A stretch of DNA of 20,165 bases from Alphaproteobacteria bacterium (GTDB lineage: Bacteria > Pseudomonadota > Alphaproteobacteria > Puniceispirillales > Puniceispirillaceae), in NCBI GenBank assembly GCA_011522945.1, contig WTHY01000202.1:1-20165 (forward strand), given 5' to 3'. Shown piece by piece: positions 1 through 8,031 of the stretch (position 1 is the first letter of the stretch; each line of letters begins with the position of its first letter). A program made the translations under genes and the position numbers. The notes under the pieces were generated by a model that had not been told where the DNA came from, did no database searches, and was given only the letters and a program-made list of their open reading frames with translations.

Positions 1-14
1 AGCCTGACGCACCA

Positions 15-464
15 ATGGACTATAGCCCACTATCCGATCAAAAAGCCGCATTAGGCAGGTTATTGTCGCATATATATGAGGCGCGTTCAGTGCAAGAGAC
101 AATTCTGCATTTTGCTGCACATCCTTCAGCTGAGGGGATTCTTGCGTTTGATAGGGAACAGCCGGTCGCATTTTTGCTTTTGCAACGTGCCGGCAGCTCA
201 GCTGATATCATTGATATTGGGACAGATAGACGGTTTCGTCGGCGCGGGATTGCGCTTGCTACATTACAGCACTATATCGCGCATATGGCTGTTTCAGGTC
301 CGGAGACAATATTTTTAGAGGTGGCAATTGATAATCTGCCAGCATTTCAGCTCTATAAACGCGCAGGATTTGTTGAAATTGGCAGGCGGATTGGCTATTA
401 CCAGCGGCGTATGGATAATGGCCGTGTAGAAAAGGTAGATGCGCTGCAAATGCGATATGGGTAA
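15..464 (+). CDS. rimI: GNAT-family N-acetyltransferase, probable ribosomal protein S18 alanine N-acetyltransferase RimI
   Basis: The 149-residue product is a single GNAT fold. An acetyl-CoA-binding loop, RRRGIA, lies near residues 75-80, preceded by the IDIGTDRRF beta strand. It is followed by the RimI-like stretch EVAIDNLPAFQLYKRAGF and a closing GRRIGYYQR. RimI transfers an acetyl group from acetyl-CoA to the N-terminal alanine of S18 in the cytoplasm; this function is assigned from the family and from its place before miaB, as in many Alphaproteobacteria. The start is uncertain: the frame stays open to the left edge of the window and no clear ribosome binding site is visible, so the true start may lie upstream. 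The length from this ATG is normal for the family. A related GNAT with another substrate cannot be excluded. Confidence 0.8.
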   Translation: MDYSPLSDQKAALGRLLSHIYEARSVQETILHFAAHPSAEGILAFDREQPVAFLLLQRAGSSADIIDIGTDRRFRRRGIALATLQHYIAHMAVSGPETIFLEVAIDNLPAFQLYKRAGFVEIGRRIGYYQRRMDNGRVEKVDALQMRYG

Positions 465-503
465 GCCGTGCTGAAGAATATATTTTGCATAAAGCCATTT
501 TCC

Positions 504-535
504 TTGACCGGGCAATCCTGTCTGAGTGTTAATAT
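504..535 (+). promoter_or_regulatory. possible promoter upstream of miaB
   Basis: In the 99-base gap between rimI and miaB there is TTGACC (504-509) and, 20 bases later, TAATAT (530-535). The latter is directly preceded by TG plus one base, an extended -10 arrangement. The spacer is longer than the usual 17, so recognition would rely on the extended -10. This is a prediction from sequence only. The rest of the gap shows nothing else, and there is no strong ribosome binding site before miaB. Confidence 0.3.
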
Positions 536-563
536 TATCTAGTGGTGTAAGTTGAAGCGATAG

Positions 564-1901
564 ATGAAACGTCTTTTTATTAAAACATATGGTTGTCAGA
601 TGAATGTTTATGATTCTGACAGAATGACTGATGTGCTTGCGCCACTTGGATATGTGCCGACAGATACAGCTGAGTCTGCAGATATGGTGATTTTAAACAC
701 CTGTCATATTCGTGAGAAGGCAGCTGAAAAAGTCTTTAGTGAGCTTGGTAGGCTTCGCCAGCATAAAAGCCGAGCTGAGGAACAAGAAGGCAGATCTATG
801 CTGATTGCTGTGGCTGGTTGTGTCGCACAGGCTGAAGGTGATGAGATTACCCGTCGTGCACCTTGGGTGGATATGGTTGTTGGTCCGCAAACCTATCACC
901 GGCTACCTGAGCTTGTTGGCCAAGCTGACCCTGCTGCACGCAAGCGCGTTGTAGATACAGATTTCCCAGCCGAAGTAAAATTTGACTTCCTGCCAGAAGA
1001 ACATGCCAGCAGAGGGCCAGCAGCCTTTTTGTCTGTGCAAGAGGGTTGTGATAAATTCTGCAGCTTTTGTGTTGTGCCCTATACGAGAGGTGCTGAATAT
1101 TCCAGACCAGCATCTTCGGTTTTAGAAGAAGCACGCAGGCTCGTTGCTTCTGGAACCGTTGAGCTCACTTTGCTCGGCCAAAATGTAAATGCCTATCACG
1201 GCGTTATGGATAGTGGTGAGACAATGTCACTTGGACGTCTTATCCGAGAGCTGGCAGAGATTGATGGTCTGGAACGTATCAGATACACCACCTCGCATCC
1301 GCTTGATATGGATGAAGAGCTTATCACTGCCCATAGAGATGTGCCGCAGCTTATGCCTTATTTGCATCTGCCTGTTCAGTCTGGCTCCAATCGGATTTTG
1401 ACAGCGATGAATAGGCGCCATGACGCTGATACCTATTTCCGGATTATTGACAGGCTGCGTGAGGTAAAGCCAGACCTTGCACTATCTGGTGATTTTATTG
1501 TCGGCTTTCCTGGTGAGACAGATCGTGATTTTGCCGATACGCTAAAGCTTATCGACAGGGTAGGATATGCGTCTGCCTATAGCTTTAAATATTCACAAAG
1601 ACCTGGCACGCCAGCCGCAACTGAAGATGTGCAGGTAGATGAGCAGGTTAAGTCAGATAGGCTGAGCGCGCTCCAGCAATTACTAGATGCACAGCAGCTA
1701 GCTTTCAATAAATCTGCAGAAGGTCAGGAGATGGACATTCTTATTGAGCGTGCTGGCGGACGTGAAGGACAAATGACAGGCAGAAGCCCATTTATGCAAT
1801 CAGTGTATCTAAACGGAGATGCAGCAGATATTGGCAAAATACGCCGTATGAAAATTATTGAGGGCCGGCAGAATTCTCTGTTGGCTGAAGCCATATCATA
1901 G
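564..1901 (+). CDS. miaB: tRNA-2-methylthio-N6-dimethylallyladenosine synthase MiaB
   Basis: MiaB is a radical-SAM methylthiotransferase that converts i6A37 to ms2i6A37 in tRNAs reading codons that begin with U. The 445-residue product has the whole family architecture. The N-terminal methylthiotransferase domain has three cluster cysteines (C11 in KTYGCQMN, C47 in NTCHIR, C86 in AGCVAQ). The radical-SAM domain has the CxxxCxxC motif at C162, C166 and C169 (EGCDKFCSFCVVPYTRG). A C-terminal TRAM-like RNA-binding segment spans about residues 375-440. Length is normal. It starts at the ATG giving MKRLFIKTYGCQMN, the conserved family N-terminus. SAM for the reaction would come from MetK encoded downstream. 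It is followed after 35 bases by phoH, suggesting cotranscription. Confidence 0.97.
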   Translation: MKRLFIKTYGCQMNVYDSDRMTDVLAPLGYVPTDTAESADMVILNTCHIREKAAEKVFSELGRLRQHKSRAEEQEGRSMLIAVAGCVAQAEGDEITRRAPWVDMVVGPQTYHRLPELVGQADPAARKRVVDTDFPAEVKFDFLPEEHASRGPAAFLSVQEGCDKFCSFCVVPYTRGAEYSRPASSVLEEARRLVASGTVELTLLGQNVNAYHGVMDSGETMSLGRLIRELAEIDGLERIRYTTSHPLDMDEELITAHRDVPQLMPYLHLPVQSGSNRILTAMNRRHDADTYFRIIDRLREVKPDLALSGDFIVGFPGETDRDFADTLKLIDRVGYASAYSFKYSQRPGTPAATEDVQVDEQVKSDRLSALQQLLDAQQLAFNKSAEGQEMDILIERAGGREGQMTGRSPFMQSVYLNGDAADIGKIRRMKIIEGRQNSLLAEAIS

Positions 1902-1936
1902 GCACTTCAGCGTTAATTAGGGATACATAATAATTT

Positions 1937-2938
1937 ATGACAAAGACAAAAACAGACGAAAAAAAGCTAAGCAAAAAGCAGGGTAAAACGCTACAGCTCC
2001 ATTTTGAAGATAATCACACACTTAGCCTCGTCTGTGGTCAGCATAATGAAAATCTAGCCCGTATAGAGCAAGAGCTGGATGTATCTTTAGATAGTTTTGG
2101 CAACCAGATTTCTGTTGAGGGGCCGGCAGATAGTGCAGCGCAAGCCAGCGAGGTGCTGAAAAATCTGTATAAGCGGCTTGCTTCTGACGGTGATGTATCG
2201 CCTGAGGCTGGTAGACATTTGATAGAGGATATGCTGCGGCTTGCAGAGCATGGTCAGGATCCAGCCGAAATAAAGACCCAAGGTAAGTTAATCGCTACGA
2301 CCTGGCGCAAAAAGATTTATGCGCGCACACCTGGTCAGGCACAATATTTCGATTTGATGGAAAAAAATGAAATGGTCTTTGGTTTAGGCCCAGCAGGTAC
2401 GGGTAAGACCTATATGGCTGTGGCCAAAGCAGTAGATACGCTTAAGAAAAAGCTCGTTGAAAAAATCATTTTATCACGCCCAGCTGTTGAAGCTGGAGAG
2501 CGGCTTGGATTCTTGCCAGGTGATATGAAAGAGAAAGTCGATCCATATTTGCGACCCCTTTATGACGCGCTCTATGATATGATGCCAGCTGAAAAAGTTG
2601 AGCGTATGATTGCAAGTGGTGATATTGAAATTGCCCCCCTTGCCTTTATGCGTGGTCGCACCCTGTCAAATGCCTTTGTGTTGATTGATGAGGCACAAAA
2701 TACAACACCAGTCCAGATGAAAATGGTTTTAACGCGCCTTGGGGAAGGGTCTCGTATGGTCATTAATGGTGATATGAGCCAGGTAGATTTGCCAAATAAC
2801 CAAACATCAGGTCTTGCCGATGCAACAGCACGCCTTCGGGATGTAAAGGGTATAGGGATCATGCGCCTCAGCGGCGCTGATGTGGTCCGACATCCAATTG
2901 TGGCACGTATCTTGAAGGCTTATGATAGTGATCAGTAA
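1937..2938 (+). CDS. phoH: PhoH-like ATPase (PhoH/YbeZ family)
   Basis: This is a cytoplasmic P-loop ATPase of the PhoH/YbeZ family, 333 residues. A lysine-rich start is followed by a KH-like RNA-binding segment (about residues 20-85, including the GNQISVEGP strand). The ATPase domain has Walker A GPAGTGKT at 151-158 and Walker B VLIDEAQN around 248-255, and continues to RLSGADVVRHPIV near the end. The family is thought to act with the endoribonuclease YbeY in rRNA processing, and the ybeY gene follows directly, as in most proteobacteria. A weak AGGGA lies 13 bases before the ATG, an unusually long spacing, so translation may depend partly on coupling with miaB. The precise substrate of this ATPase is not established for the family. 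Confidence 0.95.
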   Translation: MTKTKTDEKKLSKKQGKTLQLHFEDNHTLSLVCGQHNENLARIEQELDVSLDSFGNQISVEGPADSAAQASEVLKNLYKRLASDGDVSPEAGRHLIEDMLRLAEHGQDPAEIKTQGKLIATTWRKKIYARTPGQAQYFDLMEKNEMVFGLGPAGTGKTYMAVAKAVDTLKKKLVEKIILSRPAVEAGERLGFLPGDMKEKVDPYLRPLYDALYDMMPAEKVERMIASGDIEIAPLAFMRGRTLSNAFVLIDEAQNTTPVQMKMVLTRLGEGSRMVINGDMSQVDLPNNQTSGLADATARLRDVKGIGIMRLSGADVVRHPIVARILKAYDSDQ

Positions 2939-2947
2939 ATTTGGCAG

Positions 2948-3000
2948 TTTGTGATTACAAATGCTGGACAGAAAAATCTCTTAAAGGCATAGTTAAGAGA
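2948..3000. repeat. two inverted repeats between phoH and ybeY
   Basis: The 94-base phoH-ybeY gap holds a perfect 8-base inverted repeat: TCTCTTAA (2977-2984) and TTAAGAGA (2993-3000), separated by 8 bases. A smaller one precedes it: TTTGT (2948-2952) and ACAAA (2957-2961), 4 bases apart. No run of T follows the larger one, so it does not look like an intrinsic terminator. It could be an RNA processing or stability hairpin, or an operator. The inverted repeats are seen directly; the function is unknown. Confidence 0.5.
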
Positions 3001-3032
3001 CCAATTCTATTTTATGGATAGTTATCGGCACC

Positions 3033-3629
3033 ATGCCAACTGACGACATACAAACTGAGCATCCAGAGCCTGACAGTCTGAGCGGTCCTGGTCTGTATAA
3101 CACTTCACCCATCCCAGAATTGTGGATATCAACACCACATTCCTGTCATTTACATCTACAAGATGATAGGTGGACAGAGGTCATAAATGGCTCTGTAGAG
3201 GACAGATTTTGGCAAATGATAGCAGGCATTCCAGAGATTGTGGATGGTCAGGTGCTAAATCTTGGGTTTATTTGGACTGATGCAGACCATATCACAGCTT
3301 TGAATCATGATTTTCGAGATAAAGACAAGCCCACTAATGTTCTGAGTTTTCCTGATGGGGACAAAGATCCAGAAACAGGTGAGATCTATCTAGGAGATGT
3401 GTTTTTATGCTGGGATGTTATGTCTGATGAGGCTGCTGAGCAGCATGTCTCATTACAGCATCATACGTTACATCTCATGCTTCACGGCGTGTTACATCTG
3501 CTGGGTTATGATCATATCGCGCCAAATGAGGCAAATGAAATGGAATCGCTGGAAGCGCAGTTGCTTGCCAAGGTTGGTATCGCAAACCCTTATGCTGAAA
3601 CATCTATGCCAAATGAGGTGATATCATGA
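3033..3629 (+). CDS. ybeY: endoribonuclease YbeY (rRNA maturation factor)
   Basis: YbeY is a zinc-dependent single-strand endoribonuclease involved in 16S rRNA 3'-end maturation and 70S ribosome quality control. The signature HGVLHLLGYDH gives the three metal ligands H151, H155 and H161. Upstream are the conserved segments NHDFRDKDKPTNVLSFP (91-107) and GEIYLGDVFLC (116-126). The product is 198 residues, longer than the roughly 150-160 of the compact family members. The first 30 or so residues (rich in P, S, D, E) have no recognisable YbeY character, and no Shine-Dalgarno sequence is evident before this ATG. A TTG at 3120 would give a product of usual length starting LWISTPHS, so the start is uncertain. 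The stop overlaps the start of corC (ATGA), implying translational coupling. Confidence 0.93.
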   Translation: MPTDDIQTEHPEPDSLSGPGLYNTSPIPELWISTPHSCHLHLQDDRWTEVINGSVEDRFWQMIAGIPEIVDGQVLNLGFIWTDADHITALNHDFRDKDKPTNVLSFPDGDKDPETGEIYLGDVFLCWDVMSDEAAEQHVSLQHHTLHLMLHGVLHLLGYDHIAPNEANEMESLEAQLLAKVGIANPYAETSMPNEVIS

Positions 3630-4483
3630 ATTTGCGACATCATCTTATGAAGTTAAATCCGCTCGCACGTCCGCAATCTGTTCGTGATGAATTAACGGAG
3701 ATTATTACAAGTTCTGTTCATGGTGCCTCCGATTTTGACAATCATGAAGAGACGTTGCTGAAAAATATGCTTGGCCTAAAGGATATCACCGCTGAGGATG
3801 TGATGGTGCCAAGAGCAGATATTATTTCAGTTGATGTAAAAGATGGGTTTGATTCTGTTCTTGAGCGTATTAGCACCGCTAATCATAGCCGTGTGCCAGC
3901 CCATAAGGGTGATACAGATCAAATTCTTGGTATGCTGCATATTAAAGATATGATGGCCCATCTGCTTGCTGGTACACGTCCTGACTTAGAAAGTTTGTTG
4001 CGGCCGGTGCTTTTTGTATCTCCAACGATACGTTTGCTTGATCTGTTGCATGAAATGCGCCTGCGCAGACGTCATATGGCTCTGGTCGTAGATGAATTTG
4101 GTGGTGTTGACGGTCTTATTACGATTGAAGATTTGGTTGAAGAGATTGTTGGTGAAATTGAAGATGAGCATGATCAGACTATCATGCCTCGCTTTGATGT
4201 CAGTGATGATGGCACAGCCATAGCTGAAGCGAGATTAGAGATTGCGGCTTTGGAAATACTGGCAGGTCCACTATTAGATGATGATGAGCGTGATGAAATT
4301 GATACGCTTGGTGGTCTTGTGTTTCAACTAGCTGGCCGTGTGCCGGCACGAGGTGAAGTTGTGCGTCATCCGGCAGGGTTGGAATTTGAAGTGTTAGATG
4401 GCGATCCAAGGCGGATAACCCTCTTGAAAATAGAGGGTTTGCCGCGCCTGTCGTCTCAATTGGGAGCAGCTGAGGCAACGTGA
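3626..4483 (+). CDS. corC: CorC/TlyC-type CBS-pair protein (hemolysin-family/magnesium-cobalt efflux)
   Basis: This soluble 285-residue CorC-type protein has a short N-terminal arm with DELTEIITSS. Paired CBS domains follow at about residues 58-115 (DVMVPRADIISV, SRVPAHKG) and 122-180 (ALVVDEFGGVDGLITIEDL). The C-terminal CorC/HlyC domain at about 190-272 includes DTLGGLVFQLAGRVPARGE. It lacks the membrane DUF21 domain of larger relatives. The family has been linked to Mg/Co efflux and labelled hemolysin, but the biochemical role is not settled. The start is well supported: GAGGTG at 3615-3620 lies 5 bases before the ATG, which overlaps the ybeY stop. The gene ends in GTGA, shared with the lnt start. 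Confidence 0.92.
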   Translation: MNLRHHLMKLNPLARPQSVRDELTEIITSSVHGASDFDNHEETLLKNMLGLKDITAEDVMVPRADIISVDVKDGFDSVLERISTANHSRVPAHKGDTDQILGMLHIKDMMAHLLAGTRPDLESLLRPVLFVSPTIRLLDLLHEMRLRRRHMALVVDEFGGVDGLITIEDLVEEIVGEIEDEHDQTIMPRFDVSDDGTAIAEARLEIAALEILAGPLLDDDERDEIDTLGGLVFQLAGRVPARGEVVRHPAGLEFEVLDGDPRRITLLKIEGLPRLSSQLGAAEAT

Positions 4484-6033
4484 TCAGCCAGGCACGCAAT
4501 TGGGTGCAGCGCCATATAGGATGGCGCGGGCTACTGCTTGATTTCAGCCTTGGCGGGGTTGCTAGTCTCAGCCTGCTGCCAGCGGGAATTCTCCCAGCGG
4601 CTTTATGTTTTATACCGATATTCTGGCGGCTATTAGATGTAACATCTAAGAAAGCAGCCTTTTTGCGAGCCTGGATGGCGGCGACAGGCTGGTTTTCTAT
4701 ATCCCTATATTGGATTAGCCATTCGCTATTTGTCGGCGATGCTGCCTTTTTGTTTATGTTGCCGTTTTCTGCGTTGGGCTTGCCCCTATTCCTGGGCATA
4801 TTCTGGGGTAGTGGCGCCTTTTTTGCCCGCCTCATAGCCAGTAGTGAGACCGCTTATGCTGTAATGCTAGCCCTTTGTTTGGGCACGGCTGAGCTTGCCA
4901 GAGGCACGTTGCTTACGGGCTTTCCCTGGAATGCGCCTGCACATATCCTTTTAGCAGCTGGTCCGTTTGCACAATCAGGCGCCTTTATCGGCCAATATGG
5001 GGTAAATTTTGCATTTTTTGGCTTGATAGCGGTCCTGGTCATATTGCCAACAAAGCGGCAAGTGGCCATTTCCCTATGCCTGCCAGTGATATTGTTATGT
5101 GGTTTGTCGCTATGGCGGGCCGCCAGCATGCCGCCGCTTGAGGTGCTTACAGATGGTAGGCCAACGGTGCGTCTGGTGCAGCCTAATATACCGCAAGCAG
5201 ATAAATGGGATCGGCAGAAACGTCCCCTTCATCTCGCAGAGCTGCAAGATCTAAGTCGTTTAACATACCCCCTGCCACAGCTGGTTATCTGGCCAGAGAC
5301 AGCTATCGCAGGGGTCTTGCCCAAAGAAACAGAATTATTGAGAGAATCAGCTCGAAGCGCTGCTGCTTTTGACGGTATGTTGCTAACAGGCATGTTGAGA
5401 TTTGATGAGAGTGATCGTCTTTATAACAGTGCTGTGCTTGCGTCAGGAGATGGCACAGTTTTAGCCATAACAGACAAGCTGCATCTGGTGCCCTTTGGCG
5501 AGTATGTGCCTATTCGCCAAATCCCATTTATTGATGCAATTGCCGGTGCTATCGACTTTACAGCCGGGCAACAGCCGCAAATGTTTGATGCTGGTGGCTT
5601 TGGTCAGCTGGAAGTGCTGATTTGTTATGAAGTGATTTTCCCGGGTTTTCTGCATAGCAGACCACGTCCTGCTATTATAGTGAATTTAACCAATGATGCT
5701 TGGTTTGGTCATACGGCAGGTCCCTATCAACATTTGCATCAAGCACGGGCTAGAGCCATCGAAGAAGGGCTTCCCATTTTGCGTGTGGCAAATACAGGTA
5801 TCACAGCCGGCATTGATCCCTATGGCCGTATCATAAAATCCCTTCAACTGGGCGAGTCTGGCTTGATTGATGTGGCTGTGCCGAAGGCGCTAGCGCCACC
5901 GGTTTTTGTCCAATATAGATGGGCGGGCACTATTTTCATGGCATTATGGTTGCTCGGGTTTGGAATTTGGCTTGACCAAAAGGTTCAAAAACGGCAGATA
6001 AGCAAAGTCTCACCCACAAAAATGGAATTATAA
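4480..6033 (+). CDS. lnt: apolipoprotein N-acyltransferase Lnt
   Basis: Lnt is an inner-membrane enzyme that adds the third acyl chain to the N-terminal cysteine of lipoproteins, using phospholipid as donor. The 517-residue product begins with hydrophobic segments over about residues 15-210 (several membrane helices). A periplasmic nitrilase-like domain follows from about 225 to 480, and a final hydrophobic helix lies near 485-505. The catalytic triad is visible: E273 in VIWPETAI, K333 in TDKLHLVPFGEYVP and C382 in VLICYEVIFP, together with the NLTNDAWFG motif at 402-410. The start is GTG, overlapping the corC stop as GTGA, which indicates translational coupling. The stop is a single base before the metK ATG. 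Length and architecture are normal for the family. Confidence 0.96.
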   Translation: MISQARNWVQRHIGWRGLLLDFSLGGVASLSLLPAGILPAALCFIPIFWRLLDVTSKKAAFLRAWMAATGWFSISLYWISHSLFVGDAAFLFMLPFSALGLPLFLGIFWGSGAFFARLIASSETAYAVMLALCLGTAELARGTLLTGFPWNAPAHILLAAGPFAQSGAFIGQYGVNFAFFGLIAVLVILPTKRQVAISLCLPVILLCGLSLWRAASMPPLEVLTDGRPTVRLVQPNIPQADKWDRQKRPLHLAELQDLSRLTYPLPQLVIWPETAIAGVLPKETELLRESARSAAAFDGMLLTGMLRFDESDRLYNSAVLASGDGTVLAITDKLHLVPFGEYVPIRQIPFIDAIAGAIDFTAGQQPQMFDAGGFGQLEVLICYEVIFPGFLHSRPRPAIIVNLTNDAWFGHTAGPYQHLHQARARAIEEGLPILRVANTGITAGIDPYGRIIKSLQLGESGLIDVAVPKALAPPVFVQYRWAGTIFMALWLLGFGIWLDQKVQKRQISKVSPTKMEL

Positions 6034-6034
6034 A

Positions 6035-7216
6035 ATGGGCTATCTTTTCACATCAGAATCAGTTTCAGAAGGTCATCCAGATAAAGTATGCGATCGCATT
6101 TCAGATACAGTACTTGATTTGTTTCTAGAACATGAAGCTGAAGCACGTGTTGGCTGTGAAACATTGGCAACAACAAATCGTGTGATTTTAGCTGGTGAGG
6201 TCCGCGCTACCGAGGCGGCCATGCCAAAAATTCTAGAGCAAATTGAGCCACGTGTGCGCGCCGCTGTTGCAGATATTGGGTATGAGCAGGATAAGTTTCA
6301 TCACGCACATTTTGAGTTCCAAAATTATTTACATGAGCAATCAGCAGATATCGCCCAAGGTGTCGATGCATCAGAAGATTCAAATGAAGGGGAAGGTGCT
6401 GGCGATCAGGGGTTGATGTTCGGTTATGCGACCCGCGAGACTGAAGAGCTTATGCCTGCTGCTATTCATTATAGCCATGCGATTTTAAAGCAGCTGGCAG
6501 CTGTGCGGAAAGCTGATGCAGAGTCTATCCTTGGTCCTGATGCTAAATCACAGATTACATTGCGTTATTCAGATGAAGGCACCATTGAAGGTGTTGATAA
6601 AATCGTCTTATCAACACAGCATGTTGCAAGTGCCAGCACAGATGATATCCGAGCGCTGATCACGCCTGTCATTGCAGATGTGTTGCCAGATGGCTGGATG
6701 GTATCAGCAGATAATTTATTGGTTAATCCTACAGGCAAGTTTGAAATTGGCGGCCCTGATGGTGATGCTGGTCTGACAGGCCGCAAAATCATTGTGGATA
6801 CGTATGGAGGTGCAGCCCCGCATGGCGGAGGTGCGTTCTCAGGCAAAGATCCAACAAAAGTTGATAGATCAGCAAGCTATGCAGCACGATATCTTGCAAA
6901 AAATGTTGTAGCCTCAGAGCTTGCCTCACGCTGTACAATCCAGATTGCTTATGCGATTGGTGTTAGCCAGCCTGTGTCTGTATTTGTAAATACACATGGC
7001 ACTGGTCAGATTGCAGATGCCAGACTGACTGAAATCCTTAATGATTTGATGGATTTGTCACCACGTGGTATCCGCACGCATCTTAATCTGAATGCACCAA
7101 TTTACACACCGACTTCAGCCTATGGGCATTTTGGCCGCGCTGCAGGTGAAGCTGGTCCAGGCACCTTTAGCTGGGAGGCAACAGATTTGGCTGCTGCCAT
7201 TACTGCCAAGGCGTAA
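6035..7216 (+). CDS. metK: S-adenosylmethionine synthetase MetK
   Basis: MetK makes S-adenosylmethionine from methionine and ATP in the cytoplasm, feeding MiaB, TrmB and other methyltransferases. The 393-residue product has the family N-terminus with SEGHPDKVCDRISD (11-24). The ATP-binding loop GAGDQGLMFGYA is at 121-132, and the glycine-rich PHGGGAFSGKDPTKVDRSA loop follows in the second half. All expected segments are intact. It starts one base after the lnt stop, with no real Shine-Dalgarno sequence (only GGA near 6024), so translation is probably coupled to lnt. There is no room for a separate promoter or a SAM riboswitch between the two genes, unlike some other Alphaproteobacteria. Regulation would have to come from upstream or from inside lnt. 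Confidence 0.97.
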   Translation: MGYLFTSESVSEGHPDKVCDRISDTVLDLFLEHEAEARVGCETLATTNRVILAGEVRATEAAMPKILEQIEPRVRAAVADIGYEQDKFHHAHFEFQNYLHEQSADIAQGVDASEDSNEGEGAGDQGLMFGYATRETEELMPAAIHYSHAILKQLAAVRKADAESILGPDAKSQITLRYSDEGTIEGVDKIVLSTQHVASASTDDIRALITPVIADVLPDGWMVSADNLLVNPTGKFEIGGPDGDAGLTGRKIIVDTYGGAAPHGGGAFSGKDPTKVDRSASYAARYLAKNVVASELASRCTIQIAYAIGVSQPVSVFVNTHGTGQIADARLTEILNDLMDLSPRGIRTHLNLNAPIYTPTSAYGHFGRAAGEAGPGTFSWEATDLAAAITAKA

Positions 7217-7254
7217 ATAGTGCCATCTATGTGTGCAGTTATGTGAGACATGTG

Positions 7255-7941
7255 ATGCCAAAACCAGAGGGACCACAATTTTTCGGGCGGCGTAAAGGCC
7301 GCCCGCTTCGCACACAGCTAAAAACACTTATGCAGACAAAATTGTCTCATGTGCAGATGCCTGCTACTGCAGAGTCCCTTGCGAATTTGCCACAGCTATT
7401 TCCGCATGCACCTGACGATATTTATTTAGAAATTGGCTTTGGTGGTGGTGAGCATCTAGCCGCACTAGCCGCCGGTCAGCCAGAAGCTGGTTTCATTGGC
7501 GCAGAACCATTTGTCAATGGCGTCGCCTCTTTATTGCGGCATATGGATGAGCGTGCGTTGCAGAATATTCGTGTCTGGCCAGATGATATCAGGCTTATTT
7601 TACCGTCCCTGCCAGAGGCATCTCTTGCGGGTGCCTATATTATGTTTCCTGATCCATGGCCAAAACGCCGCCATGCAAGCCGCCGCATCCTGAATCAGGA
7701 TATGCTAGATGCGCTGGCGACTCTTATTCGACCTGGTGGGCATCTGCGTATGGCAAGTGATCATCCTGAGGCGAAAATTTGGCTCCTCGCAGAAGCTATG
7801 GCGCATGACAAGTTTACTTGGCAAGCGGAGACCCCATCAGACTGGCAAAACCGGCCAAAGGACTGGCCGCAAACACGGTATATGGCAAAAGGTGATAGAG
7901 AGGGCAGGCCGTCTAGCTGGTTTGATTTCATCCGAAATTAG
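7255..7941 (+). CDS. trmB: tRNA (guanine-N7-)-methyltransferase TrmB
   Basis: TrmB methylates N7 of guanosine 46 in the variable loop of tRNAs, using SAM. In the 228-residue product the N-terminal FFGRRKGRPLR is typical of alphaproteobacterial TrmB. The SAM-binding loop LEIGFGGGEHL is at about residues 58-68, and the family signature FPDPWPKRRHASRR is at about 131-144. I chose the ATG at 7255 (MPKPEGPQ) because it has GAGA about 6 bases upstream and gives the usual N-terminus. The frame also has GTG codons at 7231, 7243 and 7252, of which 7231 would add 8 residues. It follows metK closely, as the last gene of the first co-directional run. Confidence 0.95.
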   Translation: MPKPEGPQFFGRRKGRPLRTQLKTLMQTKLSHVQMPATAESLANLPQLFPHAPDDIYLEIGFGGGEHLAALAAGQPEAGFIGAEPFVNGVASLLRHMDERALQNIRVWPDDIRLILPSLPEASLAGAYIMFPDPWPKRRHASRRILNQDMLDALATLIRPGGHLRMASDHPEAKIWLLAEAMAHDKFTWQAETPSDWQNRPKDWPQTRYMAKGDREGRPSSWFDFIRN

Positions 7942-7948
7942 CTAAGAC

Positions 7949-7977
7949 TTGTCATTCTGATGAATTTTGCGTATAGA
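7949..7977 (+). promoter_or_regulatory. predicted promoter of the rimP-nusA-infB operon
   Basis: TTGTCA (7949-7954) and TATAGA (7972-7977) are separated by exactly 17 bases, matching the sigma-70-type consensus at 5/6 and 4/6 positions. It begins just after the trmB stop. Transcription would start near 7984-7986, upstream of the hairpin at 8007-8031, which would place that hairpin in the untranslated leader of rimP. This is predicted from sequence only. Confidence 0.5.
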
Positions 7978-8006
7978 TAGAGCAACATAACTATCAGATT
8001 TACGAT

Positions 8007-8031
8007 GGTGGGCCAAAAGCCCGCCTTTTTT
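8007..8031 (+). terminator. intrinsic-terminator-like hairpin between trmB and rimP (terminator or leader attenuator)
   Basis: GGTGGGC (8007-8013) pairs with GCCCGCC (8019-8025), giving 7 base pairs including one G-U across a 5-base loop. Six T residues (8026-8031) follow directly. The structure is that of a Rho-independent terminator. It could end the upstream transcript after trmB. Because a good promoter-like element lies before it, it could also act as an attenuator in the rimP leader. Sequence alone cannot separate the two. Confidence 0.8.

Noticed and set aside
4200..4835. 211-codon open frame on the - strand across corC and lnt
   Set aside because: It lies wholly opposite two well-recognised genes. 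Its Lys/Asn/Gln/Pro-rich composition is what the complement of hydrophobic lnt codons gives, and no family resemblance or ribosome binding site is seen.
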